Source: Prorocentrum cordatum (lineage: Eukaryota > Sar > Dinophyceae > Prorocentrales > Prorocentraceae). Taken from it: a stretch of DNA of 64,000 bases. Positions 12,056 to 22,695 of the stretch are shown in pieces. Position 1 is the first letter of the stretch; each line of letters begins with the position of its first letter. Under the pieces are notes generated by a model that was not told where the DNA came from, ran no database searches, and worked only from the letters and a program-made list of their open reading frames with translations. Made by a program: the position numbers and the translations under genes. The stretch is taken from assembly GCA_963575745.1 (NCBI GenBank), contig CAUYUJ010015294.1:635001-699000 (forward strand), written 5' to 3'.

Positions 12056-12437
12056 ATGCGGAGGGCAGGTATGAGATGGGATGAGACCAGAGATGAGACC
12101 AGTCGCGAAACGAGTCAATGCACAAATCAATGACCCCGGGCCGCCTATGAACCTTGCTGAGAACCTTGGGCCAAAGGTCACAGGAAATTCTGTCCGACTA
12201 CTCCCGCCGAGTCTTAGGGATTGGAACAGGGGGAATCTTACGGGCAGGGCATGCATCCACCAGGCCAAGCAATTTTGCTGGCCAAAGCAACCACAAGCTT
12301 TAGATAACCAGAGGTCCAGACTGACATGGTCCAACATAATGTGGGAAGCGTGGACCTCATCCCCAGCGAAATGTTACCTTTGACCCAGAGGCAATTTAGA
12401 CATCACACTAGACACACTGAGAAGATCGAAGCAGCCT

Positions 12438-13001
12438 GTGGCCAGCCATCTGGCTTTGCCCGCTTTCGTAGCTGAGCTCCTGCAACTGGGTCACCTCTGT
12501 CCACGCTCAAGTACAGTGTGCGGGGAATTCAACAGGGCCACAGCAGAAGGAGGCGGGGGGGAGCAGCAGCAGCAGCAGCAGCAGCAGCGGCAGCAGCAGG
12601 GCGCCGATGTTTTCCCCCTCAACCTTGATCGCCTCCAACATAGTCCTGAGCAGTATTTCCCTAATAAGACGCACTTCTGGTTCAACCTGGAGTACGCGCT
12701 CACGTTGGGGGCAGGGGACAGCGAAATGCTTAGCAACAATCCCTGCCACGTGGCCCACAAACGGATTTCCTGCCACCGGAACACCAGACGAGCAACGGGC
12801 AACATGTTCTTCCGCCTCCAAGTGGGGCGGGATCTGGAACACAGCTATATCACCAAGATGACGATCCGTCCCCTGAATGACCTCTCCAGGATTCTTCCAC
12901 AAATCGGCGTTCGGCCCCATGGGGGCCTTGAATTTTCTACCCCAGAAACCCCGACAAACTGCTCCGTTGTCCGCAACAGAGGCCATGGGACCTCGAGACA
13001 A
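12438..13001. other. Stretch open on both strands; possible exon, not assigned
   Basis: A plus-strand frame (12,438-13,211) and a minus-strand frame (12,507-13,001) both stay open through unique sequence. The plus frame has a (CAG)8-like Gln run at 12,568-12,599, then a normal-looking mixed composition (Phe, Tyr, Trp, Asn, Met all present) to about 12,960, with third positions mostly G or C. It then runs into Sat90 sequence. I recognise no domain in either frame. It may be a gene fragment, but an antisense or chance frame in GC-rich DNA cannot be excluded. Confidence 0.25.
12562..12600. repeat. (CAG)n microsatellite
   Basis: Thirteen mostly perfect CAG/CGG triplets within the possible exon. 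Confidence 0.85.
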
Positions 13002-13017
13002 TTATCGGGTGAAAGGC

Positions 13018-14245
13018 CCAACCACGTGCAACTGCGAATGCCGCAAAGCACGTGGAGCTTTTACGGGGCCACGAAACGTGCGAGGGGTATGCCGACATGG
13101 GCGGGGAGGCGCACGTGGACACCGCCGCCAAGGCCTTCGGTGGAGCCCCCTCGGGGCAGGCCACGAAACGCGCGAGAAATATACCGAAACTGGCGGGTGA
13201 CACGCATGTGATCACAACCACTGGGTGGAACACCCTATGGGGCTACGAAGCGTCGTGCTGGGTGGCGGGGGAAGCATGTGATCACAAACGCTGGGGCCGT
13301 TGGTGGAGATCCCTATGGGGTCACGGCATGCCGTGCTGGGTCGAAGGGGACGCATGTGATCACAAACGCTGGGGCCTTCGGTGGCGCTCCCGATGGGGCC
13401 ACGAAACGCCGTGCTGGGTGGCATGGGTCGCATGTGATCACAACCCCTGGGGCCTTCGGTGGAGCTCCCTCTGGGGCCGCGAATCGCCGTGCTGGGTGGT
13501 GGGGGACGCGTGTGATCACAACCGCTGGTGCATTCGATGGGGCTCCCGATGGGACCACGAATCACCGTGCTGGGTGGCGGGGACGCGTGTGACAACAACC
13601 ATTGGGGCCCTCGGTGAAACTCCCTATGGGGCCGCGCAATGCTGGGTGGCGGGGGGCGCACGTGATCACGGCCACTGGGGCCTTCGGTGGGGTTCCCTAT
13701 GGAACACGAAGCGCCGTGCTGGGTGGCAAGGGGCGCATGAGATCACAACCAATGGGGTTTTCGGTGGGGCTCCTATGGGGCCACGAACCGCCGTGCTGGG
13801 TGGCGGGGGACGCATGTGATCACAACCGTTGGGGCCTTCGGTGGAACTCCCATATGGGGCCGCGAAGCGCCGTGTTGGGTGGCGGGGGACGCATGTGATC
13901 ACAACCGCTGGGGCCTTCGGTGGGGTTCCCTATGGAGCACGAAGCGCCGTGTTGGGTGGCAAGGGACGCGTGTGATCACAACCGCTGGGGCCTTCGGTGG
14001 GGCTCCTTGTGGGGCCACGAACCGCCGTGCTGGGTGGCGGGGGACGCATGTGATCACAGCTGTTGGGGCCTTCGGTCGTGCTTCCATGGAGCCTCGAAAA
14101 GTGCGCGGGGTGTGCCGACGTGGTTGACTGGCGCGGAAGGCAACAGAAGGTATGGGGCACGGGAGGATTGGGGAGAGGGGGCAACGGTAGGGAGGCGACG
14201 TGGGCGCTCTCTTCAAAACGAAGATCCAACATCACAAGACAGTCG
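13018..14245 (-). repeat. Sat90/Sat78 array 4 (reversed), both boundaries present
   Basis: It starts at 13,018-13,044 with CCCAACCACGTGCAACTGCG and ends near 14,206-14,245 with CTCTTCAAAACGAAGATCC, the two Sat90 boundary sequences in reverse order. The outer units are 90 bp. The inner units (13,200-14,080) are shortened to exactly 78 bp (GTGATCAC at 13,278, 13,356 and 13,434), with GTGCTGGGTGGCGG replacing the longer segment. The Cys/Trp-rich 255-codon frame is a repeat artefact. Confidence 0.9.
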
Positions 14246-14249
14246 GGGA

Positions 14250-15080
14250 AAAAACGGCGCAAGTCCCCTGGGAACCGACTGGTGCCGACCAGGCAGAAGA
14301 CCATGCCAGAATTTACGTTCCCGATCGGGCTCATGGGGCGCGGGAGGGTACAAAAACGCAGCGATGCCAACCCTGCGGAGCCTAGGGTCGCGGACGCCCC
14401 CCCCCCCCCCCGAAGCGCCCCCAAAGAGAAGCTGGAACAGAGGGGGGCCACGACCAATGTAAAAGAGACGGGGATCGATCGGGCAACTCCGAATCCGCAC
14501 TTCACGTTCACAGCGGCGGGGGCTCACGCACATCGCATCGCGTGGGATGAGCCCCCTCGACCAACGACAGTCGCAGCTGTTGGTCTGGGCCAAAGCCTTA
14601 GGTACTAACGCATCAGTGGTTTCAAAAAGAAGTGGCCTTCTATTTCGCCCACAAAACCACATGCTGTGCATGGGCGTCACAGGGCCCTCCCCGCACTTCC
14701 GGCATATTTCAACTGCTTCGAAGTCAAAGTGCTTGTTTTCCTTTCATCATTCCAAGATCCCCCAACAACAATAGCCAACATCAATTCGCTGAGCTGCCTG
14801 CCGTGGCCAGGACATCTCAAGCTGAAAAAGACATCGCTAATGCCTGAAATTACCAAGGCCAATGTTTCATCCCTCCTCCGCAAAGTGATGTGGGCGCCGC
14901 GTCCTTCCACCACCGGCGCCTAAGGGATCAGGCAATCCTGTCGATCAACTCGCGCGCCTGGTCGACAGCCGCGAAGTCTCCAGAAGCATTTGACCATGCC
15001 TCACCAGAAATACCAATGGGGTCACTCGGAGGAAACCACATCGTAGATCGCGGCATTCCCCACCCAACGCCGACAAGGAA
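14250..15080. other. No gene seen
   Basis: Unique sequence apart from a (C)17 run near 14,398-14,411. The open frames lack motifs. It lies directly 3' (minus sense) of the RT remnant below, so part of it may be that element's 3' region. Confidence 0.4.
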
Positions 15081-15082
15081 GT

Positions 15083-16690
15083 TCATGGCAGCCGCATGCG
15101 GCCCGCGTGCATGCCTCGCTCCGGGCTGAAGGTAAAAATCCTAACAGCTACGCTGCCTCCGCCCACGCCTGTCGATGGGATCGCGAGTTCTAGGGAGTTC
15201 CAGCCAGCCCTATCCACTGTTCTAGACATCCTCTTGGGAGCGCATAGACTGGGTCGGATCCTGGCGCTGCCAAGTCGAGCAAAATAGTCGGGCAGCGACC
15301 TCTCCGACGTCCAGATGCAGCACCCAGTCGACGTCGCATCTCCAGCATCGCGGTAGCTGGCAGTCCAAAACTCGATGTCCATAACTGGCCCCGCTTGAGG
15401 ACCCGCCAACTCAATCTTCTCGAGCACTCTGAATCTCCACGGCGCACCCGCGTACCTCCTCAATGTCGGGCGCTGCTTCTCGGCGCTGGCCATGCGCTGG
15501 GCCTTCGTCGCGCGTGCCAAGCGTTTGACGCAAGTCATATCCGCCTCAAGGTGCGTCAATTGATGCACGCACTGAATATTCACTCCTCTCTGCTGAAGTC
15601 AACGCACGATCGATAAATCCTCCATTGACAAACATGTGACAGCACTCTTGGTGACCCCATGAAGACCTTCATTCTCCAGCACATCGCGCACTGCCCTGAT
15701 GCCCTCGATGAGCGTCTCACGCACGAACCTGCTGGAACCCACCGCCGTCTGCGACATGCCATCTATCCACAACCCCGGACAGAGTGGGCGCGCGCCACCG
15801 TGAGCCTTTCCATGACTAACTAAGCTGGTGACGCACCTCGCGAAACGTGCACCAGGGCGCAAGCCCTGCATGGTACTCCTCGAGGGCAGCGCAACCGTAT
15901 CACTCTGATCGGGCACCCTCGGAGCTGTGCATATGAAGTCCCAGCCACAGCATCGGTGCTGGGAAACCATATCGGAACGCTGCATTGACTAGCGTGACCC
16001 ACTTCATCCTATCGTAGAAGCTCATGATGTCGGCAAGCGCGTGACCGTTCGCTCTCTTGAGCATCGTGTAAAACTCGCCATCCAATGACTTCATGAACGC
16101 TTCCTTGAAGGATGAATTCCCCCTCGCAGTTGTGCCCCATGGCGGTTGCGCGCCCTGGGACCGCAACTGCACGACCGGTTCCGTAGCCGGTGACCACGCT
16201 CGACACATGGTGCAGATGAGACCGACGACGCGAAACTGACCACCCGTCTTCTTGGGTATCATCCTACCGAATACTCCCACCAATTGCCACGGCCACGTTG
16301 TGCACCCCTCGCGGGCAATGAAGATCTGCGCCAACTCCACCAGATCCTTGCCAGGTAACAACTCGAGGTCGAGCGGGGACAGGCGATCGATCCCCTGCCC
16401 AGCTCTTGCCTTCATAGCCCGAAATGCACGACGCGTGTCATCGATGTCCGGGGGGCCAGAGGCCCCTGGCGCGCTCGAGCATGAATGGCTTCAAACAAGA
16501 TCTTGACTTCTCTTCTGTTACTGACCGCCCGCGAGGTCCACATCTTACGCCAGCGAGCAGCCCGATGATCATCTAGGTCAACAGGACAATGCAACACTTC
16601 ATCCCCCACGTCGATCTGATCCACATTATGTGGAGCCTTGTGAGACGCTCTGAAAAGCAAACCCAAACTTACCATTATTTGATACATGGT
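15083..16690 (-). pseudogene. Reverse transcriptase remnant (non-LTR type)
   Basis: RNA-dependent DNA polymerase that would copy the element's own RNA. Read in minus sense with at least three frame changes: 16,687-16,412 (N-terminal extension), 16,415-15,900 (RT core), 15,985-15,599 (motifs B and C), 15,583-15,083 (C-terminal part). The core shows KARAGQGIDRLSP, then WPWQLVGVFGRMIPKKTGG and motif A ALADIMSFYD, with Asp at 16,031-16,029. Motif C reads LWIDGMSQ where the family has W[IV]DD, so the second catalytic Asp (15,760-15,758) is Gly. The layout and spacing follow dinoflagellate non-LTR RT proteins as I know them. Frameshifts and the lost Asp make it inactive. Confidence 0.8.
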
Positions 16691-17248
16691 GTCTGCAACA
16701 TGTTTCGCGAATTTGGCTTGTCAGCTTCGCGGCGGTGACGGTAAAATTTCTCGGTGCCCCTGGTTTGGGTCCCCGTCTGGAAAGCGGTTATGCGGTTCGC
16801 GCGCCCCCATGCCCCCTATTGCCCCAGTGACATCGGCGCCGTGTTTCTCCCGCCTCCCATCAGGATGCTGCCAGCGGGAAGTCTCGGACATGCGATGGCG
16901 ACGTTGATGACGACGGCGACGCTGCACCGTCGCGCCCTCTTCCCACGGTGGATCGAAATCTCAGCGGAAAAAGATCATGGAAGAAAGGAGGGAGCCTTGC
17001 GAACACATCGTCGCCCGCGGGAAATCGGTTTCACGCGTCTCGCGCCTCTGCTTTCCTCGCCAACCGATGGGGGGCTCAAGTCGACCCCAAGAAGCTTTTC
17101 GCATGAAAAACAATTTAGGCACGACATCGGAACGCGGTTGTGCGGCCCAGCCCGAAGGTTTTGAGAGGGGGGCCGAAGCTGCGCAGACGCCCCCCGCGTA
17201 TGGATTTACATCTTCTGGTGGCGTGTTCCGATGGGCGCGCCGATTGAA

Positions 17249-17900
17249 TTTCAAAATGTTCGGGTCGAGCAGAGCAAGCCTTTCCTATCAAACAACCATG
17301 GATGCTGCGTGAATTGCAGGTCCACCCTGAAAGCTGCCAGGTCGACCTGGAAATGCCCAGGTGCCCCGCGCGCATGAAATCATATATCCTGGTGGCGTTT
17401 TCAGGTTTCTTCACCACGTTGCACCGTCTGGACATGCGGTTTTTCAGGTCGACCTGAACGTGCCACCCGGGTGAAGAAAAAATCGATGAAACGCCTCAGA
17501 AGAAAATGTCCGGGTCCAACCTGACACTGTTCAAATCGACCTGGAAATGTCCAGGCGCCCCGCGCGCATGAAATAATACAGCCCGGTGACATTTTCAGGC
17601 GTCTACACCACGTGGTGCCATTTGGACATGCACATTTTCAAATCGACCTGAACCTACCATCCGCATAGGGGGAAAAAAGAGACAATGGATGAGGCGCCCC
17701 CGAAGAATTTTTCTGGTCGAACCTGAAAATGTTCTGGTCGACCTGAAAGTGCCGAGGTGACCCACATGCGTCAAGGAATACGCCCCCGCGAATTTTCTCG
17801 TTTCTACACCGCTCGGCGATTAATCATATCAGGGGCCTGAGAGGGGACCTGGAAATATACCCTCTGTGGTTCCGCCCCGCTACGCTACTGGCGTGTCCAA
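17249..17900. repeat. Three-copy ~200-bp tandem repeat
   Basis: Segments with TTCAAAATGTTCGGGTCGA, TCGACCTGGAAATG.CCAGG, GCCCCGCGCGCATGAAAT and CATTTTCAGG..TACACCACG recur from about 17,249, 17,503 and 17,713. The third copy is diverged. It lies between the linker and RT parts of the retroelement remnant and may be a later insertion. Confidence 0.7.
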
Positions 17901-17944
17901 TGACTTTGTGCGGGGCCCCCAGCGCCTAACGGAGGTTCGCAATT

Positions 17945-18090
17945 CTGCTATGGCTCGCGCACTCTCGCTTGATCATGCTCATGCTCGCGCTCATGCTATC
18001 GATTGCTCATGTTCACGCTCGCTCGCGATTGCCCACCCACTCTCGCATGCGCTCGACTGCTAATGCTCATGTTCATAGCCCACTCGCTCT
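17945..18090. repeat. GCTCAT / GCTCGC hexamer repeat
   Basis: Interrupted run of GCTCAT, GCTCGC and ATGCTC hexamers (for example 17,965-18,015 and 18,060-18,085). No gene. Confidence 0.7.
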
Positions 18091-19041
18091 CGCTTGCCCA
18101 TGGTGTGGCAATCAATCTGCAGACGCGCGTGCTTATGCTTGCACGTTGCGTGGAACTGCTGTAACCGGTCAATGTCCGAGTCTTGAAATCGGCCGGGAAC
18201 GAAGATCTCGCCTTGTTCCGTGCTGCAGCGCAGCCAGCCTTGATGCCGCAATGCTCCATCTGGGCGGGCGGTGCTGCCCCTGAATTCCAAAGAAGATCTT
18301 TCCGCGCCGTCCAGCATGTTGCTGGCGGGCCCACGCCAACGCGCTTCTGAACTCCATCTGGGGCCTGCGACCCCAATTTTGCACCGGCTCTGGCAAGGTC
18401 GCGCGCCCGGGATGCCCCGTTACCTCGACGTCCGCGGTTGCCCATCCTGCCCAAAATAACACGCGCGATCTCCCGCCAATTCGCCATCGCATTATTGAGT
18501 AGCAGATCCCGATGATACTGGGAGCTGCGCGCATTCCCCAACCCCATGGTCGGACCGTCTCCTCGAGATGGCGATCCACCAGGTCAGCTGGATCAAAGCT
18601 GCGACGCTCGCGCTGAACAGCCTCGGCCGCCGGGATCTAGCTTCTGACGCGCCTCCGCTGACCGGCGCGAGCGAGAACGGTCATTCTCGCTTGACGGGCC
18701 TCGACAAGATGATTCGGGGCCTCGCTCGGATCGACGAGAGCTCCGCCGCGCAAATTCACAGGGGCGCCCGCCGCGCTGCGCGAGCAGACTTCAAAACCAC
18801 CGGGCCTGCCAGGCGCAGAAGGAGAGGGGGAGGGGGGGGGGCGAGCGGGGCGGATGGGCAGGGCTCTACCACATTGGGCCCATCCGCCCATGAGCCCAAC
18901 CGTCATCCACGATACCGACGCGGCGCCCCCCTCACGGGGCATACGGGGCATCTGGAAGAGCCAAACCACCGGGGGATCCGAGGGCGGGGCCGCCAGAACA
19001 AGTACTGACAAGTGTTGGTTGGTTTCTCCTAGATCTCTCAA
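17996..19041 (-). pseudogene. Retroelement linker region between EEP and RT
   Basis: Minus frames 19,041-18,637 and 18,579-17,996 carry Arg/Ala-rich sequence with no catalytic motif. Position between EEP and RT on the same strand is the reason for the call. The stretch APVNLRGGALVDPSEAPNHL followed by RQARMTVLARAGQRRR resembles the linkers I associate with dinoflagellate non-LTR proteins. At least two frame changes are needed. It could instead be unrelated open sequence. Confidence 0.35.
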
Positions 19042-19906
19042 AATGCTTTAGTGGCGCACTCTACTCGCATTTCTCCGGCGGAACCCTGGCGCACCGCTTG
19101 TGCGCGACGGGCCTTGGAAGACGCGGGGCCGGGCGTCTCCCCTTGCCGAGGGCAACAAACCCGCGTAGAAAAACAAGGCGAGGTGAGCGACCTAGTGATA
19201 AGTTGCCCACCCGCCCCCCTCCCCCCCAGCTGCAAAGCTATGACATGGCGCGACTTCCAAGGAGCATCCCGGATAGCCTGGGGCCCCAAGACGCATGGGG
19301 CTTCCGCTCCACAGACTAACGCGTGGCCGATGCAAGACGCACCGTCGGCGCGAACGCAGGCGCGCTCGGCGGGGGCTTGCAGCGCTGGCGCCCCGACCAT
19401 GGACAGAAAGCGAACGCGCTGGAGCTCCGGCGAAGGCGCGTTGAAATCGTCCGAGACACCCCGAGGGAGTCGCATGGCCAGCAGAAGATCCCAGGCGGGC
19501 GAATATAGTAAGCGTTCTGCGCGCGTGCCAGGACTGCGCCTATTGAACGCGACGATCAGACGAAAGCCCTGCATGTGAACCACAGCTGGCCAGGGCCCGC
19601 CCAACTGCATCTGACCATCGATGCGCAGCTCCCCAAGACGACCGTCGCTTAATCCACGCGCGTGTCTGCGTCCCCGCGACAGAAATATCTCCCCGCCCTC
19701 CGTTGCCCGAGCCAGCCCGGGAATCGCGCGGCGCCAGGGCCCCGTCGCTCTGGCCGGGCCGACAGGGGTCCCAAGCTCGATCTGCTCGGCAGCTTTAATC
19801 CACTCGGCGGGCGAGCTGCGGCGGCATGCCTTTCGGAAAACGCGACGTGTTGAACGAACGCGACTGCCTGCCAGATGCGCCGGTTAATCTCGAGCCTCGC
19901 GCCCAA
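19038..19906 (-). pseudogene. Endonuclease/exonuclease/phosphatase (EEP, APE-like) domain remnant
   Basis: In LINE-type elements this domain nicks the target DNA to prime reverse transcription. The main frame is 19,610-19,038 (minus), with the upstream part in the 19,906-19,649 frame. Visible are the GDFN-like motif SDDFNAPSPEL (Asp at about 19,448) and a C-terminal PWKSRHVIALQL that fits the conserved SDH-type box (His at 19,247-19,245) at the usual distance of ~65 residues. The Gly of GDFN is Asp here. Spacing and flanking hydrophobic strands fit the family. It is broken by frame changes, so no active enzyme is expected. Confidence 0.6.
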
Positions 19907-21120
19907 AGAAAGCCGCGCTGAACCTTTTTGCCCCCGGGCGCCGAGGTAGAAGACGGCACGTCTGCGCGACGTTCCTCTGGCGTCGGCGCTGCCCGAGACC
20001 CCGCAGCCTCAGCTTCAACCGGAACTCCAGGCGAAGATGGCGACGACGAAAAAGAAGTCGGCACCGAAGATACCGCGCCTGAAAAGGGCCGTCGCCGTCG
20101 TAGACGCCCCGCTGCTGATGACGAGCTCGCGCCCGTCGCTGCTGCTCCGCGGGCCCGGCGCGGGCCCCGCGGCCTCGCCGGTCGCCGACGCCGCGGCGCC
20201 TCTTGGCCGCAGCCGCCTGGGCAGCCTGGGCGGCCGCAGCTGCCGCCGCCTGCGCCGCCGCCTCCTTGGCCGCTCGAACGCGACGGACCTCGGCGTCCAC
20301 CCTCTCCTGGGCTTGCGCTGCCGCGGCCCATCGGGCGCCGCCGCTGTCGCCGCCGCGGCCGCTGCAGCTGCGCCTCCGCCTCGGTCGCCAGCTGCGCGAG
20401 CCTGGCCGCCCGCCTCGGTCGCCAGCTGCATGATCCTGCAGCGCCGCCCTCGTGGTCTCCATGCGAACGTGCCACTCTCGGGCCTTGTCGCTCTTCTCCC
20501 CGTGGTAGGACTTTGCCGCCACGACGTCCATCTCGAGCTGGAAGAGTTCCTACTTTTCCTTCTCCTCGCACGCCAACGTGCCGCCACGAAGTGACTTGAA
20601 GAAGCCCTCGTCCCAGACCGCATCGAACTGGATCTCGCCAGCGTGCTGCTTGTCTGGCTGAAGACCGTCCTGGTGTGCGAAACCTGCTTCGCCTTCCAAG
20701 GCTTTGACCGCCATCCTCCTCGCAGTTTCTACCGGCACCTAGGCTCGCACCGACTCCTCCTCACGAGACTGCGCCTGATTGAGCTGCTCGGTCGCCCGAT
20801 CCAACGCCTTCACCGCGCGTCGTGCTTCATGCTGGCGCCCCTCCAAGCTGCCTCAGCCTTGCGATGAGCTTCTCCTGCTGATACCATCGTGGGTGCCTGC
20901 ACCGTCGGTTTTTGCTTCGCTATGGCCGCCTGCAGGGCGAGCTTCAGCGCAGGGCCCACCTCCACCTTCATCACTTCCACGAAGATGTCCTTGGGATCTG
21001 GGTCACCATTCTGCGCGGGCAAGCTGAGAGCTAGCTGTGTGCTGTCCTTCCCCTGGCCTCTCTGCTTGCCCGATCACTTTTTCTGGTGAAATCCCAAATG
21101 AACTCCACACGTAATTATTT
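19884..21120 (-). pseudogene. Coiled-coil N-terminal ORF of retroelement
   Basis: In minus sense one frame reads from about 21,120 through 20,810, with a stop at 21,074. It contains a CKIITCG pair of Cys, then a Lys/Gln/Asp segment and DPKDIFVEVMKVEVGPALKLALQ. A further frame from 20,738 has FDAVWDEGFFKSLRGGTLACEEKEK, an in-frame TAG at 20,550 and LFQLEMDVVAAKSYHGEK, Glu/Ala/Arg-rich and coiled-coil-like. Next come low-complexity Ala/Arg/Gly frames to 19,884. ORFs preceding EEP-RT in dinoflagellate elements are of this type (a short Cys motif, then coiled coil). Several frame changes occur. An RNA-binding role is inferred only. Confidence 0.5.
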
Positions 21121-21476
21121 TGCAGAAGGATGCGGTTCCACTCACGTGTATAAGAACACTCACAACGCGTGTCAGCTCCCGTCGCCTTGCCCTTTCCCAT
21201 CGGTGCAGCACTCCCGTGGTATGCCTCGAAGCATTGGGTGCCCCTGGCGATATGTAGGCGCACGCGAGCAACGGCACGCTCTCGTCTGGCACGCCTGTGC
21301 GGCGGCGCGCCCGTCCTGGATTGCCCTCCTGTGGAATGCTGGGGGCTTTGATGCACGGGGGGGCAATATCAAAATGCCTACCGCGGTGCTAAGCCACCTC
21401 ATGCGGAGGGCAGCGGCAGGGACGGGATGACGGGATGAGGGAGGGGGAGGAGGAGGAAAAACGAAGAGGAGCGCGG

Positions 21477-21560
21477 GGCGCTATCTCTTCAAAACGAGGA
21501 CTCAGCAGTACAGGATGGTTGGGAAAAACCTTCAAAAAAGGCGCCAAGAGGGGCTGGGGA
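21477..21560 (-). repeat. Solo Sat90 boundary sequence
   Basis: GGCGCTATCTCTTCAAAACG followed by GGTTGGGAAAAACC matches the 14,203-14,260 end of Sat90 array 4, and the reverse complement of 6,385-6,440, but no 90-bp units follow. It is probably a truncated Sat90 unit. Confidence 0.6.
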
Positions 21561-21671
21561 AAGGGGGGTAACCCGTAAGGGCAATTTCTAAAGGGCCACC
21601 CCCGAGGCCTGAAGCCCCGCATCAGACGCTGAGAAATAGAAAAACAAACCATAAAAAATTCCACGCAGGCA

Positions 21672-21770
21672 GCACGACGATGGGATGCGGCAAACTGCGC
21701 ATACCAACACGAAAACCGCATGTCTCCCCTTCTGGGGGTCGGCGGAATGGCGTAAGCCTCTTGAGCAAGA
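21672..21770. repeat. Dispersed repeat DR-A, copy 2
   Basis: Same orientation as 664-752. GCAAACTGCGCATAC, GAAAACCGCA and GGTCGGCGGAATGGCGTAAG line up with copy 1. Confidence 0.6.
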
Positions 21771-21949
21771 GAACGAGAACGCCCTTTGGCAAACCCGATT
21801 GCCAATTGGGGGAAACTGTCGTAAATCCTGTCCCCACGTGGGAAAGGGGGAAAACGGAACTGAGGAGGGGGAGGAGAAACACTGGAGGATGGGCAAGAGA
21901 GCCCAGAATCGAATCGATACGTCGGATAGGCGATCAGCATGAATCGGAA

Positions 21950-22210
21950 CAACGGACATCGGCAACCAAGTCGGGGGTAGTCGAATCGGCCGATGTCGGC
22001 AAACTAAGAAAGGCTCCGTCGAGAAATCGGAATCCCAAACGGAATTTGTTGCCGAACCGGATCGGCACCAGAAGCCGTCGAAACCGAGTCGAATCGGATC
22101 GGAGGAGTCGAAACGAGCCCTGGAAAGGGGAAGGTGGTGCCGAATCTGGCTTTTGGGTTATAACACGATCGGGGCACCCCCGGAACGCCTTCGGCGAGGC
22201 GCAGCTGCTG
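21950..22210. repeat. TCGAATCGGA-rich dispersed repeat DR-C, copy 1
   Basis: CAAGTCGGG, GAATCGGCC, AATCGGAATCCCAAA, GAGTCGAATCGGATC and GGAACGCC.TCGGCGAGGC recur at 40,890-41,200, with the last block in a different order. The inner rhythm is a 5-6 base GAATCG motif. No gene is seen between 21,780 and 22,640. Confidence 0.55.
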
Positions 22211-22641
22211 GCAAGCATCCCGAGACTGGAAGGCCGCCGAACACCGACGAAAGCGTCCGAAAACCTTCAAAAGCCTCGAACCTCCATACTAGGGGAGAGG
22301 AGGAGGGGCAGCGCGACTGGAGGTGCTGGTGAGCTGCTGCCGCGCCGTTGGGCGCGCTGGCAATCCTCGGTGAGCACGGGGGTCGGCGGCCGTCGGCCAG
22401 TGGGCCCCCTGGACGAGCCTCGGGCGCGGGGGACGCTGCGGCCAGTGGCCAGGCGGGGAGATGAGACCCTTGATCATTGATCCTTCGGAGGCTACGAGCA
22501 GTATGCAGGCAGCAGGACAAACAGCAAGCATCCTGAGAGCAGGAGGACTGTGCGGGCACCAGGACAAACAACCACTATGCAGGCGACAGGACAAACTGGG
22601 AGAGGAGGGGCAGGGAGCGGGAGGGGGAGGGCGGTAACGGT

Positions 22642-22695
22642 GAGCATCATTTTACCGATTCTTATCCCCACGGGCGTGGCCTGGGCCCCACTGGC
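22642..22695. repeat. Left part of interrupted dispersed repeat DR-B
   Basis: GAGCATC..TTTACCGAT and GGCGTGGCCTGGGCCCCACT match 39,391-39,440. The match stops at about 22,695 and resumes at about 23,982, with the RT remnant in between. Confidence 0.65.

Larger units (their letters stand above)
15083..21120 (-). mobile_element. Possible single degenerate non-LTR retroelement, ~6 kb
   Basis: On one strand and in one order lie a Cys-containing and coiled-coil ORF (21,120-19,884), an EEP endonuclease (19,906-19,038), a linker (19,041-17,996), a gap with a ~200-bp tandem repeat (17,900-17,249) and an RT (16,690-15,083). This is the domain order of autonomous LINE-type elements, so one element is the simplest reading. 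Two overlapping remnants are also possible because no clear 5' or 3' end or target-site duplication is visible. Confidence 0.55.
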
